64,000 nt of DNA from Bugula neritina (lineage: Eukaryota; Bryozoa; Gymnolaemata; Cheilostomatida; Bugulidae): contig OZ037769.1 in the NCBI GenBank assembly GCA_964035545.1, positions 1,348,501-1,412,500 on the forward strand. The letters run 5' to 3'. A program made the translations under genes and the position numbers. The notes under the pieces are model-generated. The model had not been told where the DNA came from and made no database searches. It worked only from the letters and a program-made list of their open reading frames with translations. Positions 48,301 to 60,159 of the stretch are shown here, one piece after another (positions within the stretch are counted from its first letter, which is position 1; each line of letters opens with the position of its first letter).

Positions 48301-51300
48301 TTTAAGTTTTTTGATTGGTTGTGAAATAATCTTTCTCTGCTGATTCCTAGTCAATCAGAACCCAAGAGTTGCCCAGAAATTATTGCCTGAACTATAGCAC
48401 TGGGTACCTTCTGTTACTAAATTTTACCAACATTTGCAATCAGTTATAAAAGTGGAATTGTCTGCTTTTTAATTTCATTTCACTGGACTTTATTGGCTGA
48501 ATTAAGCAAGTTTCATGAATTATCACCGCTAGAGTATCTAAACACATTTTGTATTGTATGACTGAATTATAAACAGTATAATTATTATTTCAATTGAGCT
48601 GAAGTTGTTTCCTCAACACATAGTATACAGTCATAGCCATCAAACCTGTGTCTATGAAAGGCCATAATTTCACGTACGTGTTGGTATCTCGTAGAAGTGT
48701 GTTTCGAGCCGGCACCAGGTGGGGGAGTTTGTTACTTTACACCATGCTTATACCACATACCTTGTATTGTATTCTAATATCCTACACAATACCTATACCA
48801 CATACTTTGTATTATATTCTAATATCCTACACAATATTTATATCATGTACCTTGTAATATATTCCAATATCCTACACAATGTTTATAATATAGCAATTCC
48901 ATACTTTGTATTATTATATATTTTCTTGCAAGATTGTACTGGCCGAAACATTGTTATGGTAGGATGTATGAATTATATATTGTTGAACTGCGTATTGGGT
49001 TTCATATTTTGTTATACAAGTAACTGAGTATTTTGTTAACTCTTTTCTTAGCACATGTAGGTGCATTACATATACATATAATATACATACATATATACAC
49101 TTCACATGGACATAGATACATAGATACATAGATACATATTACATGTACTTATATCATATATACTACATATATACATATATATTACATGCACCTATATTAT
49201 ACTTCTGTAGATACAATGTCCGAGGACTGGACTCTGATGGGCATGCGGCCAATTTTGTTGAGACAGAGCAGATTGTGGAGTATGACTACACCAAATGTTC
49301 TTTCGTGCAGGTAAACACGTGCAACACCGTACATACATCCATCAATGCGGTGCATTTGGAGTGTAATTTGGACTATTACAGCTGATATGTTGTCTTGGTT
49401 ACAACTGTTGAACATATTGTCATGGTTACAGCTGATATGTTGTCATGGTTACAGCTGATATGCTGCCATGGTGACAGTTGATATGTTGTCATAGTTACAG
49501 TTGACTTCTTTTAGACTAGAGGCTCCATTCCTCTCAGCTGGTCTCAACATGTGAACCTCAAATATAAACCAAAACCAAAGATTAACGACACAAATCACGT
49601 ACGTAACTCTTCAACTCCCTATGCAGTCTTCCTTTATACACCTTTACTGTTTTGTGATTACTACTACTTCTCTTAGCATGCCAGTTATTTATGTTCAGTT
49701 TTGGTATTTTGTAGCAAAAATTATTCAATGACCATTTCAGTGGACAGATATACAACTATGGCAAGCAGGTGCTTGTCAATCTGGTAAGTAGTATCAGTGT
49801 CAGATTCTCATATTTTTACTGGTCTTCTCTCTCTTATAACAACCTCTGCATGTAGTTGTCACCTTATTCTCTTGTCATCCATACTGTAGTATTGTATCAG
49901 TATCTCCTCGCTTAGGTCAACCTGACAGGCAGTGAAGGTAGGTTGGCATATGAAATGGAACAGCAGGTGCTCCGAGCTGCCAACAGTAACATGAGGTACG
50001 AGGCGTTTGACTTCCACAAGGAGTGCTCTCCCAGCTGGAGCAGACTCTCCGTGTTGATGGACCGTCTAGCTTCAGATCAGCAGCAGTTTGGGTGAGTTTC
50101 TAGGGCTATGTTCATTTCTAGGGATATGTTTGTCTCTAGGGCTATGTTGTATAGGCTTGTAGATCTCTAGGGCTATATTATATTGACTATGTTTTGCTAA
50201 CATGTGACTACACAGTTGAAGGCTTTCTGTTGAATGCCACTATATAGTTGAGTATATATTAATTTTATCCACCATTATTCTCGGAATTTCGTGAAATGCA
50301 TCTCACCACATTATAATATTTAACTATAACAGCATGCAAATATTATGTTCTGTTATATTTTTTAATATTATATAATGTTATGTAACATTTTACCATGTTT
50401 TAACTCATATTATCATACTCTCAACCACATCATGTAATATCATACCATATAATGTTATATTATTGTATCACATGTTATATTATGTGATATTATGTAATAG
50501 AAGACCACAACGAGCTGATATTCTCACAAACAGGTATCTAATGGTAAACAAGACAGCGTCAGAAGTGAGGCAGCAGAAAGGCGTGTTCAGAGTGAACTGC
50601 ATGGACTGTCTAGACAGAACTAACGTAGTCGAAGGTCTACTGGCTAAAAGATCTCTCCGGGACCAACTCATCCTCCTGGGTATACTGCAGGAGAGTGACA
50701 AGATAGAGGCACAGGGCACATTCGATTATGTTTTTAGGAATGGTTAGTTTTTTACCTGAATATTCCAACTATGCATGTTCAGCTTATAATATAATAATCT
50801 TAGCATCTTACATTAGATAGTTAGCATGTTATACAGTTTATATCTGAACACCTTACATTAAATAGTTAACATATTATAGGGTACCATAATAAAAGTTGCT
50901 GTTCAATGATATGTCATGGTTTATGGTTATATTTGACTAATCATATTATTCAGAGCTAATAGTTCAATCTGAGTTCACATGTTTTAGTTTGGGCTGACAA
51001 TGCTGACTTCATATCCCTCCAGTATGCTGGAACAGGTGCTCTGAAAACTGACTTTACCAGGTAATTGTGTTGTAACATACCTTCTCACCTGAGAAGGTAT
51101 GTTATACCTTTGCTATGTGAAAGCAAGCAGGTTAACATACTGTGCTAAAACTGTTATGTATTGGAATGAGTTCTCTATTGTTTCATGTTCTGAATTTTTT
51201 TATACATGCTACAAGTCTGGTTAGCATGTTTTCTACACGTTACACTTGCTGACACAGGACTGGCCAAAGAACCCGCTGGGGTTTGCTTCAAGATGGATGG

Positions 51301-51891
51301 AACTCAGCTATCAGATATCTGAAGAATAATTTCAGTGACGGATTCAGACAAGATTCGTTAGACTTGTTTTTAGGTGAGTGACTCACTACTCTGCTATAGC
51401 TACAAGTTTTATAATCTGAAACATATATTTTGTCAAGTGATTAACACTGCATGTGTGTATAAATGATTGCATGGTATATACATACATGTAATAATTCGTG
51501 TTGTAGGAAACCATATTGTAGATGAATTAGAAGGTACTGTCAAAACCTGCCCGTTGAATGTGGAGAGAGACCTCAAGTTTTACGCTGTAAGTCTTTATCT
51601 CTTTCCGGCTGTTTCCGGCCATCGATTTTATTTCTACGTTCGTGCTGCCATGGCCCGCATGTAGTGATACCTAATAGCTTTTATCTTTCCTTACAGCTAC
51701 CCGTGGTCTTTCTTGTGGCCTTTGCAATGTTCACGTTTACCGTTCTCCTTCCTGGCGAGAGTTTGACGGAGCAAATAGGCACCATCTTGTTTTGGGGAGG
51801 AGCAAGTATCACGTCTCTTATTACTATTTATATCTACGGAGATGACTTTGTTGATCTCCCTAAACTTGGCGAGAAAGATAAGGAAGTGTAG
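45386..51891 (+). CDS. SACM1L: Phosphatidylinositol-phosphate phosphatase SAC1
   Basis: Sixteen exons: 45386-45420, 46730-46824, 47153-47227, 47385-47512, 47763-47877, 48147-48275, 48631-48718, 49211-49310, 49515-49598, 49715-49783, 49916-50091, 50534-50742, 50988-51060, 51258-51373, 51507-51586 and 51697-51891. Phase closes, giving 588 residues (human 587). The SAC domain includes [56 protein letters not shown], the catalytic CX5R(T) motif CMDCLDRT (Cys387-Thr394), [16 protein letters not shown], and [18 protein letters not shown]. Two transmembrane helices (about 525-543 and 553-571) and FVDLPKL end the protein, as in the ER/Golgi enzyme. SAC1 dephosphorylates PI4P and other monophosphates at ER contact sites. 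The exon 6 donor (T|GTATCC) is weak but is the only one that preserves GFIAIKP. An acceptor-like TTTGTTTCAG lies 18 nt before the ATG. Confidence 0.96.
47878..47962. repeat. 28-bp repeat of the SAC1 exon 5 donor
   Basis: Three copies of GTATGTATAGTCAGTTCTAG plus TCACACTA. The first copy is the donor itself (ACCA|GTATGTATAG), so two further GTATGT donors follow at 28-bp steps. Confidence 0.92.
48008..48146. repeat. 32-bp repeat ending in the SAC1 exon 6 acceptor
   Basis: Four copies of a 32-bp unit (GCAGTTAACCAATCATATT core). The last copy turns into the true acceptor CATATTTCCAG| at 48146. Confidence 0.9.
48745..48915. repeat. 45-bp minisatellite in SAC1 intron 7
   Basis: About 3.5 copies of a 45-bp unit (ATTCTAATATCCTACACAAT core), starting about 25 bp after the exon 7 donor. 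Confidence 0.85.
49380..49505. repeat. 23-bp minisatellite in SAC1 intron 8
   Basis: About five copies of GATATGTTGTCATGGTTACA plus GCT, ending about 10 bp before the exon 9 acceptor. Confidence 0.88.
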
Positions 51892-52452
51892 GAAAGCCCA
51901 TTGGCTAAACTAAGCCAACCATATTTCACCAACTTTTAAACTCCTTTTAGCACTGTTGCTGCTTAGTCTATTTCTTTTCGTGGTCTATAGATTCAATACA
52001 TTATTTATGTTGATAAAATTATTACGTTAAAATAATTATAATAAATTATTGAACCTCTAACTGTGTGACTTTGCAATTTATTATGCAGTTAAATGGCCAA
52101 CTGTATAAATTTCTGACTCAAGTATAAGTTGAGAGAATTGAGGTGTGGCTAACGAATGTTTCAACTGTCAGCTATAATCAAATGACCCAAACTCTACATT
52201 ATAGAATTATAGTTTTAATTAATTTCTTGACCATGAAGAATGTTGATAAAAAGAGACAAATAATTTTTTCGCTTGCTAGCTTCAAGAGATAAAAAGTTTT
52301 AACAAGGAAGAAAACTCTGATTTTTTGCCAAAATATTGGCCAGTATAGCTTTTTACAATTTACATAATTTATCTTTTAAAATATAAAATCAGTTTTTGTT
52401 ACATAACTTTATTGATCTATAAGATATAATTGATTACATAATTTGTTTTTAT
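51892..52452. other. Convergent 3' region between SAC1 and the D8C gene
   Basis: A+T-rich, holding the SAC1 3'UTR and probably the D8C gene 3'UTR. No gene seen. Confidence 0.7.
52040..52045 (+). terminator. Candidate poly(A) signal AATAAA for SAC1
   Basis: First canonical AATAAA after the SAC1 stop, 149 nt downstream. Confidence 0.55.
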
Positions 52453-53070
52453 TTACATTACTCCGCAGAAAGCTTCGTAACACTTGAAGTCCAGTCTCGC
52501 CCGATTCAGTGGTCTGACGACCTTGTAAATCACTTCACTGGCCGAGCACCGCATTACTTCCACTTTAACCGTAGCTGCCTTACAACTGTCACCAGAAACT
52601 CGGTACGAATCAACAGTCTTCTTCACTCCAACTATCTCTGGTAAATCACCGTCACTCCAATATGGTAGAAGGGTGCCACAGCTCTTTGATTTTGGGCATG
52701 AATTGAGCATTTTACTTCCTCCTGGACCAGAGAATTTAAACCATTCTACATCTTCCTTGAAGTCACAAGCGTACCCATCATAGGAATAATTTCCACCCGG
52801 TCTGTGGCCAGTTCCTTGGTGATCCAGTCTCCAGGCTTCAGTGAAACTAGTTGCTGTGAAGCACTCCGGTGGAGTTATTTTCCTTACCAAATCATTTCTG
52901 TTACACTCAAGGAGCTTGGTGAAGACTTCATTGAAGCTCACAGTTTCTGCGTTGTAGCTGACTAGACCAGGGCACTTGCTCGACAACAGGTTGTGAAGGA
53001 TCTTCACCTTGGCATTCTGTTCAGATCTAACCAAGGCGCAAACCAACAAACTAACTATCAAATATCTCAT
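52453..53070 (-). CDS. Secreted D8C-domain protein (uromodulin/GP2/OIT3-like Cys-rich domain)
   Basis: Single open frame of 205 codons from an ATG, with no intron. A signal peptide of about 16 residues (MRYLIVSLLVCALVRS) is followed by an α-helical-looking linker and a C-terminal D8C domain from about residue 80. It contains EAWRLDHQGTGH, YACDF, WFKFSGPGGSKMLNSCPKS, SCGTLLPYWSDGDLPEIVG, VEVMRCS and CYEAFC. These match the D8C pattern of uromodulin, GP2 and OIT3 (CD, W-x-RF-x-G-x-aG-x-rM, CGT-x-aP-x-WL-x-G, final Cys pair). In those proteins D8C is an extracellular, disulfide-rich module next to a ZP domain; here no ZP domain follows. Its function is unknown; it may be an extracellular or mucus component. 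No membrane anchor. AATAAA on the minus strand overlaps the stop by one base. Confidence 0.88.
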   Translation of the reverse strand: MRYLIVSLLVCALVRSEQNAKVKILHNLLSSKCPGLVSYNAETVSFNEVFTKLLECNRNDLVRKITPPECFTATSFTEAWRLDHQGTGHRPGGNYSYDGYACDFKEDVEWFKFSGPGGSKMLNSCPKSKSCGTLLPYWSDGDLPEIVGVKKTVDSYRVSGDSCKAATVKVEVMRCSASEVIYKVVRPLNRARLDFKCYEAFCGVM

Positions 53071-53948
53071 GTCTTGCGCTGCTCTTAGTAAGTACTAGCT
53101 CTTGAGGTAGTCTAGAACTATTTGATTTCTCTACACTATCTCTACTATATACACTTCTCTACTCTCCAAATGGTGGGCGATTTTATCATAGTTCAAATAT
53201 TTAGAGACTCAGATGTAGGCTAATCAGTCAAAGCTGGCTGGCTTAGCAAACAGCTCCACCAAACTGTTGATTTGAATCAACATCTGCTTGTCCACAGGAA
53301 ACACGCGGTATGATTTGCAGATAAAAAGTAGTCAAGAGTATTTACTTTTCGTGTAAAAAGTATAGGACGGCACCTACGCAAGTCATGTGCAAACATTTGA
53401 AGATAATGCTGGATTAAAGTTGCTGACGCCATGTAACACCCAACTTAATTTCGAATGCCTTGAATCATATAGTCCAGTCAAAGTGCTATGTTACTGATTA
53501 AGCAACAGAGTCTATGATTACAAAAGGAATAACCAATATTGCAATAAGATTTACATCAATTTCACAGGCATTCAGAATATTAAGGAGTTGGAAAAGACAG
53601 AACCGTTTTAGCACAATGGTTTCAGATATCTGTTTCTTTAGATAAAATAAAATTCATAAAAATTGGCACCAAATAAAAGTTGCTACAATGCACAACTTAT
53701 ACAAATTCAACAGGACTTGATACAGTTTGTTTGAATACTGTCATTTCACATTGCAAAGGTTGTGATCCAATATATACTTTTAAAAGTGTGTGAAAAAAAG
53801 GGGATGAGATGGTAAAATAATACAAACTTTTCCACAATGAAGATTATGACAAAAATAATTTAAAAGAATATAAAATGCAAGCTTCATACACCGATTACAC
53901 TTGCAGAGCATATAAACATAGTTCCCAGTCTATCATAGACTGAGTTCT
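53071..53948. other. Intergenic region between RARS2 3' end and D8C gene 5' end
   Basis: Both flanking genes run on the minus strand. The right part is RARS2 3' flank and the left part is the D8C promoter side. A+T-rich, no gene or clear promoter element identified. Confidence 0.65.
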
Positions 53949-56900
53949 TCATATTGAACTTAAGGGTGAGATACTCAAGAGAGAGAGTCCATGTGACAGA
54001 GTGAGTCTAGCACAGTGAAACATCAACAGTCTAGCCTCAGCTACATCCTGTCTCTCACCTTTAACGGTGAGCTTCTTGAAAGCTGAGTTGGAGAGGTGAC
54101 TACAAGGTGAAGAGACAACTCCTTAACGTAAGGTGGAATAATATCTCACAAGGTAAGATAACTACAGGATAAGATGCAGTGCAAGTGATGAGTAGATTAT
54201 ATGTATGTTATCGTGGTACAAAAAACAATGCAATGTAAGACAAAATACTATATTCTATGTCAAGAAATAATATTTTGAGCAAGTTTTATTAATAAAATAA
54301 ATTCAGCTGATGAAAAACAGGTTGAAAAATATGAAGGACTATTCCTAGCATGAAACTTTAGCAATGCTAGAAAACATATTACAAAATACATTCATCTGTG
54401 TTAGAATTCGGACGGCTGGTGTTGCCACGTAACAACAAACTTACCACAAGTCAAACAAATATCGCACCAGGACACAAGCTTCCTGTTGCGAGGCAGACTT
54501 TTTAACTGCTTCATCATATCTACAAATCAGAGTAGTAACTCTTTGTTTATCTCTATAATATATACAGTACAGTTCTAACTATTCTATCTACAAACTATCC
54601 TATCTACAAACTGTTCTATCTACAAACTATTCTGTCTACAAACTATTCTATCTACAAACTATCCTATCTACAAACTGTTCTATCTACAAACTATTCTGTC
54701 TACAAACTATTCTATCTACAAACTATTCTATCTACAAACTATTCTATCTTCATACTTAGCCAAGTGGATTATCAATCTGATAGCTTCAGCTTCAACTAGC
54801 AACTCTAGAGAAGGGGACAGGTTCAACTCCACCCCGCAATTCTTTTCTAGACTGAAACAAAAAAAGTACATTGAGATATGGCAGCCAGAAGAAAAGTGGT
54901 CAAACGTATTCCTGCCGCTGCTGCTGATACAACCTGCTGCTGCCAACACAGCCCGCTGCTGCTGATACAACCTGCTGAGTCTCGAGTGAGTGATCTGTAG
55001 AAAGGGTCCCGAATCAGCTCCTAGACTCAGCACCTTCTCCCAATCAAAACTGTAGTCTTTCAGTCTGGATAGCCTTAGATCATAGACAATGACAGCACTG
55101 CTACTGAGACTCTCAGCTATACGTCCCAACTCCTCTCCAGTAGCCTGAGTTGCTACAAGTACAAACAGCGGCTAGTGACATCCTATCTGTCTCACAGTAT
55201 CTGCTTTATGGCAAGTCTGAGCATGATAGAGATGTATTCACAGGTGAAACTAGCAACTTCAGAAAACTCTTTTAACTGTGAGGCAAGTATGCGAAACACC
55301 TACAGTATCTGTAAATTCTTTGAGCTGTGAGGTAAACATAAGGACTGGCTTTGACTTACTGTTAGTGGAGCACATTTTTTCAATCATCCGTTGTTTAGCT
55401 TCTTCCAAGATGTCAGCAAGCAGGACGGAGGTTCCTTTGCGGGTGCTCATGCCACTCACCCTACCAAACTTCACGTGCTGTATTCTACAAGAACTGTGGC
55501 TATTAGAGACATACATATGCAATTCTAAGTAACGACAACTTGAGATAGTACACTGTATGAAATGTTAGAATTTTTTGCATAGTTTTTGTGTTTTATTGGA
55601 GTTGCTAGAAAAAATTGAAAGAGGTTAGACTTACAAAGATGATGCCAAGCTGCCGCTGTCTGTCAGCAAACTGTGGTGATCCACGATTCTGGCAATATTA
55701 CTTATGTGAGAGTGTTGACCATTGTCTACCTGTATATAGTAGAGTAGATATACTAATAGTAGAGTAGATATACTAATAGTAGAGTAGATATACTAATAGT
55801 AGAGTATATATACTAATAGTAGAGTAGATATACTAATAGTAGAGTAGATATACTAATAGTAGAGTAGATATACTAATAGTAGAGTATATAAACTAATAGT
55901 AGAGTAGATATACTGATAGTAGAGTAGATATACTGATAGTAGAGTAGATATACTAATAGTAGAGTAGATATACTAATAGTAGAGTAGATATACTAATAGT
56001 AGAGTAGATATACTAATAGTAGAGTATATAAACTAATAGTAGAGTAGATATACTAATAGTAGAGTAGATATACTAATAGTAGAGTAGATATACTAATAGT
56101 AGAGTAGATATACTAATAGCAGAGTAGATATACTAATAGTAGAGTAGATATACTAATAGTATAGTAGATATACTAATAGTAGAGTAGATATACTAATAGT
56201 AGAGTATATATACTAATAGTAGAGTATATATACTAATAGTAGAGTAGATATACTAATAGTAGAGTAGATATACTAATAGTAGAGTAGATATACTAATAGC
56301 AGAGTAGATATACTAATAGCAGAGTAGATATACTAGTAGTAGAGTAGATATACTAATAGCAGAGTAGATATACTAATAGTAGAGTAGATATACTAATAGT
56401 AGAGTAGATATACTAATAGTAGAGTATATATACTGATAGTAGAGTATATATATATATATACTACTGATGAAGTAGATATATTGAGAGTAGAAGAAGCAAA
56501 CATACCACGTACAACATTTTATCAAACTTATACTTCTTGTATCTAGAGAGGAAGGCAGCCACATCTCTGTAACACAACAAAAGAAGTCATATTGATAAAT
56601 CTGACTATTTGATCAATTTCAATCATAGAATAACTCTTAAAGAGCTCAGCTGTATAGGAGCCAAGAGAAAATATCTGTTACAGGCTTATATACGGTTAAA
56701 ATTATAGATATGGGTATTACACACAGCTGGTATACACACAGCTGGTTACCTGCTAATATACAGAGTAGAACCATTTCCTTTCAGAAGTACAACTTTCTGC
56801 AGTTTACTACTTTTATCTTCTAGCAAAGTGCAATATGCACCATCACTGAAACGACACATCAAACATATACTGGACAGGAAAATATTGATATGTGAAACAC

Positions 56901-59900
56901 AACAGAAAGAAGACAACTCCATGCTTGTGACTGTTAATGCAGACTCACATGTATTCTAGTTTACCGTGTGACAACAGCTGGTCACACAACTTCTTAGCTG
57001 TGATATGGTGGTCAGACTCCCACTCGTGTGCATCGAACCAAACCCCTAGTCTCTAAAACACAGCACAATTTCAATAGTCGGTGTAGATATGGTGTACAAT
57101 GTACATAGTATAGAAGTGATGGTAGTGGGTGTAGAGACGGTTGTAGATAGAGTAAAAAACAAAATAACTTGAGAGAGCATAAATGATGAAATAATATTTC
57201 AAAAAGAGACACAAATAATAAGAATACCTGGTATATCTTACTATTACTTTCTATGCTGGCTTTTCGGATTGTCTTCCATAAGTTATATACATCATCTTTA
57301 CCTACAGTGAAGTACTTACAGTACAATATCTACCTACAGTGAAACACTTACAGTATAATATCTACCTACAGTGAAATACTTACAGTATAATATCTACCTA
57401 TAGTGAAATACTTACAGTATAATATCTACCTACAGTGAAATACTTACAGTATAATATCTACCTACAGTGAAACACTTACAGTATAATATCTACCTACAGT
57501 GAAACACTTACAGTATAATATCTACCTACAGTGAAATACTTACAGTATAATATCTACCTACAGTGAGATACTTACAGTATAATATCTACCTACAGTGAAA
57601 TACTTACAGTATAATATCTACCTACAGTGGAATACTTACAGTATAATATCTACCTACAGTGAGATACTTACAGTATAATATCTACCTACAGTGAAACACT
57701 TACAGTATAATATCTACCTACAGTGAAACACTTACAGTATAATATCTACCTACAGTGAAATACTTACAGTATAATATCTACCTACAGTGAAACACTTACA
57801 GTATAATATCTACCTACAGTGAAATACTTACAGTATAATATCTACCTACAGTGAGATACTTACAGTATAATATCTACCTACAGTGAAACATTTACAGTAT
57901 AATATCTACCTACAGTGAAATACTTACAGTATAATATCTACCTACAGTGGAATACTTACAGTATAATATCTACCTACAGTGAGATACTTACAGTATAATA
58001 TCTACCTACAGTGAAACACTTACAGTATAATATCTACCTACAGTGAAACACTTACAGTATAATATCTACCTACAGTGAAATACTTACAGTATAATATCTA
58101 CCTACAGTGAAACACTTACAGTATAATATCTACCTACAGTGAAATACTTACAGTATAATATCTACCTACAGTGAGATACTTACAGTATAATATCTACCTA
58201 CAGTGAAACATTTACAGTATAATATCTACCTACAGTGAAATACTTACAGTATAATATCTACCTACAGTGAAGTACTTACAGTATAATATCTACCTACAGT
58301 GAGATACTTACAGTATAATATCTACCTACAGTGAAATACTTACAGTACAATATCTACCTACAGCGAAATACTTACAGTATAATATCTACCTACAGCACAT
58401 CACTTAGTACAGCTACACACTATATCATAGGAAAGAGTAAATGTGAACACAACTACCTTCATTCAAATCTGAACCGGCACGCTCGACTTCTAGAGCAATG
58501 CTGGGATCTGTTTCCTTTAGTCTGTTCATCTTCACGTAGAGGTCATAGAGATGCTGCACCGCATTCTCCCTCAACAGGTTGGAGTCACCAAACATTCGGT
58601 ATCCAGACGTTATGAGACCTGAACGAGGAAATAATCTATATATTGGTAAACAAAACACAGACACAAACTCTACTGGGTAGACACACAGACAGGCATGAAA
58701 AGAGAAAGACGCACAGACAGACATACCGAATTGAGTTCCCCAGTCTCCGAGATAGTTGATTCGAGTAACTTTGTCACCAAGAGCCGAGTAGAGAGTGGAC
58801 AGAAAGTGCCCGATGAGAGTAGATCTGAGATGGCCAGCGTGGAAGGGCTTTGCGATATTCGGAGAACTGTAGGAGACAATGGAATACGTAATGCTGACAG
58901 CTGATTGGTCCGTTTCAAGTGTAACAATATAAGAAAATTTTACAGTCAGTGAAACATTCACATCATGTTTGCCTGGAGAAAACAATACCACAATTTTTAG
59001 CACACATATATTTAACTAATTCTGACATAATAACTAATAGGAGTAGAAACACATTGGCGACATAGATATCACCACAGTGACAGCTTTATCATAGTAACAG
59101 TATCACTATGGTAATAGCATCACCATAGTGACAATAGAACCATGATGATACTGTCACCATAGCAACAGTATCACTATGGTGATAGCATCACCATAGTAAC
59201 AGTAGAACCATGATGATACTGTCGCCATAGCAACAGTAGGACAAACCTGTAGTCTACTGCAATGTTACTTGTTTGTCGCTTAGTAACACCATTTCCTTTT
59301 TCCTCTAAACTCCAAGAGTGGATGCCGCTGTCTACCCCATGTGCACCTTGTCTAGAGATGATAGTGCTGAGAACACAAGATTTGAATGTGTTCGCATTCA
59401 AATGGAAATCGGTGACGGCCCGATTACGACTAGATTGTGAGGCAACTACTCTATGTATAAAAGAGCTTGTAGCTTGAGATCTGTGAGTCGAGGAAATATT
59501 TTCTAGGGGTGGGCAAAGACCCTTAGCATGCCTAGGATATGTTAACCTAAGACACACTTGTCCATTTTCATTTTTCCTACAAACAACAATTTACTATAAC
59601 AAAAACTTATACAACAAATTTTTGATCACAACACAGTACTAATAACTCATAGGAAAAAAACCGGTGTGAATTTGACTACTGCAGAGCATAAGCTTGATTT
59701 GCAATGAAAAAAACAAATAACCCAACAATTTTTTTTAAAAACAAAAAACAAAAAAACTTTTCTTTATGTCTGTTGAAAGAATTACAATTTATCATTACCC
59801 AGAATGCTTTGCAGATAACTGAAAGGAGCACAAATGAGCAAATTTCTCTGCCTGACAGAAGTTCTTGGTAATCTGTGAAACAACCATGTACTTATGAAAT

Positions 59901-60159
59901 GAAACGGCTTAATAGTAGAGAGAAAGTCTAATTAAAAAATCTCATCTTCTAGCAAAACCAGACTATGATCAGCAATTGCACACAGAATTCTTATTGCTAC
60001 CTTCCATGACAGTACTACCAAAAAAGTACAACGATCACAGGCATAGGACTAGGCATCACTAAACTTATAGCAGAAACTATTCTAATTCTACAAACTAACC
60101 TCGTAGATCACAGCCTTTCGCAGTGCGTGAATATCTGTAAGCTGAAGAGAAATTTTCAT
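53949..60159 (-). CDS. RARS2: Arginyl-tRNA synthetase, mitochondrial (RARS2) type
   Basis: Sixteen exons on the minus strand: 60159-60100, 59872-59799, 59576-59247, 58866-58727, 58618-58457, 57301-57228, 57052-56949, 56845-56750, 56566-56506, 55729-55635, 55484-55360, 55152-54972, 54851-54756, 54519-54445, 54099-53949, with phase closing at each (fifteen joined coding blocks, 607 residues; human RARS2 578). The class I HIGH motif appears as HAGH (about 164-167) in [20 protein letters not shown], followed by [12 protein letters not shown]. The KMSK-equivalent GMSTRKG is at about 410-416. The anticodon-binding domain includes [17 protein letters not shown] and ends [20 protein letters not shown]. 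Similarity is to RARS2 (FSSPNVAKKFHVGHLRST, GMKTRRG, YTHARLHSLEE) rather than cytosolic RARS1. It charges tRNA-Arg. The N-terminal ~150 residues are poorly conserved and the start rests on one ATG. The exon 10 segment is the least well matched. Confidence 0.93.
54575..54755. repeat. 16-bp minisatellite repeating the RARS2 acceptor
   Basis: About eleven copies of CTACAAACTATTCTAT. On the minus strand each reads TTTGTAG|ATAG, nearly the true acceptor TTTGTAG|ATATGATG at 54520/54519. The array starts at the upstream donor AA|GTATGA and fills most of the intron. Confidence 0.9.
54903..54985 (-). repeat. Duplicated CAG-rich donor segment, RARS2
   Basis: The segment AGCAG|GTTGTATCAGCAGC at the exon donor (54972/54971) recurs about 43 nt further into the intron as GCAGCAGGTTGTATCAGCAG, giving two equivalent donors. 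Confidence 0.8.
55739..56455. repeat. 20-bp minisatellite, about 36 copies, RARS2 intron
   Basis: Highly regular 20-bp unit TACTAATAGTAGAGTAGATA with single-base variants (GAGTATATA, AATAGC). It fills almost the whole intron between 55729 and 56506 and starts about 10 bp from the acceptor. Here the unit does not copy the splice site. Confidence 0.95.
57302..58410. repeat. 32-bp minisatellite with higher-order structure and acceptor copies, RARS2 intron
   Basis: About 34 copies of a 32-bp unit. On the minus strand each unit contains CTGTAAGTATTTCACTGTAG, i.e. a donor-like GTAAGT and an acceptor-like TTCACTGTAG. The true acceptor is the last copy (TTCACTGTAG|GTAAAG at 57302/57301). Ten consecutive unit variants at 57597-57916 recur in the same order at 57917-58236. 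Confidence 0.95.
59050..59240. repeat. Degenerate palindromic minisatellite in RARS2 intron 3
   Basis: Units built from CACCATAGTGACAG and CACTATGGTGATAGCAT, partly self-complementary, lie next to the exon 3 donor at 59246. Confidence 0.8.

Noticed and set aside
55739-58410. CRISPR-like regular repeats
   Set aside because: Units are contiguous with no unique spacers, and the genes are eukaryotic.
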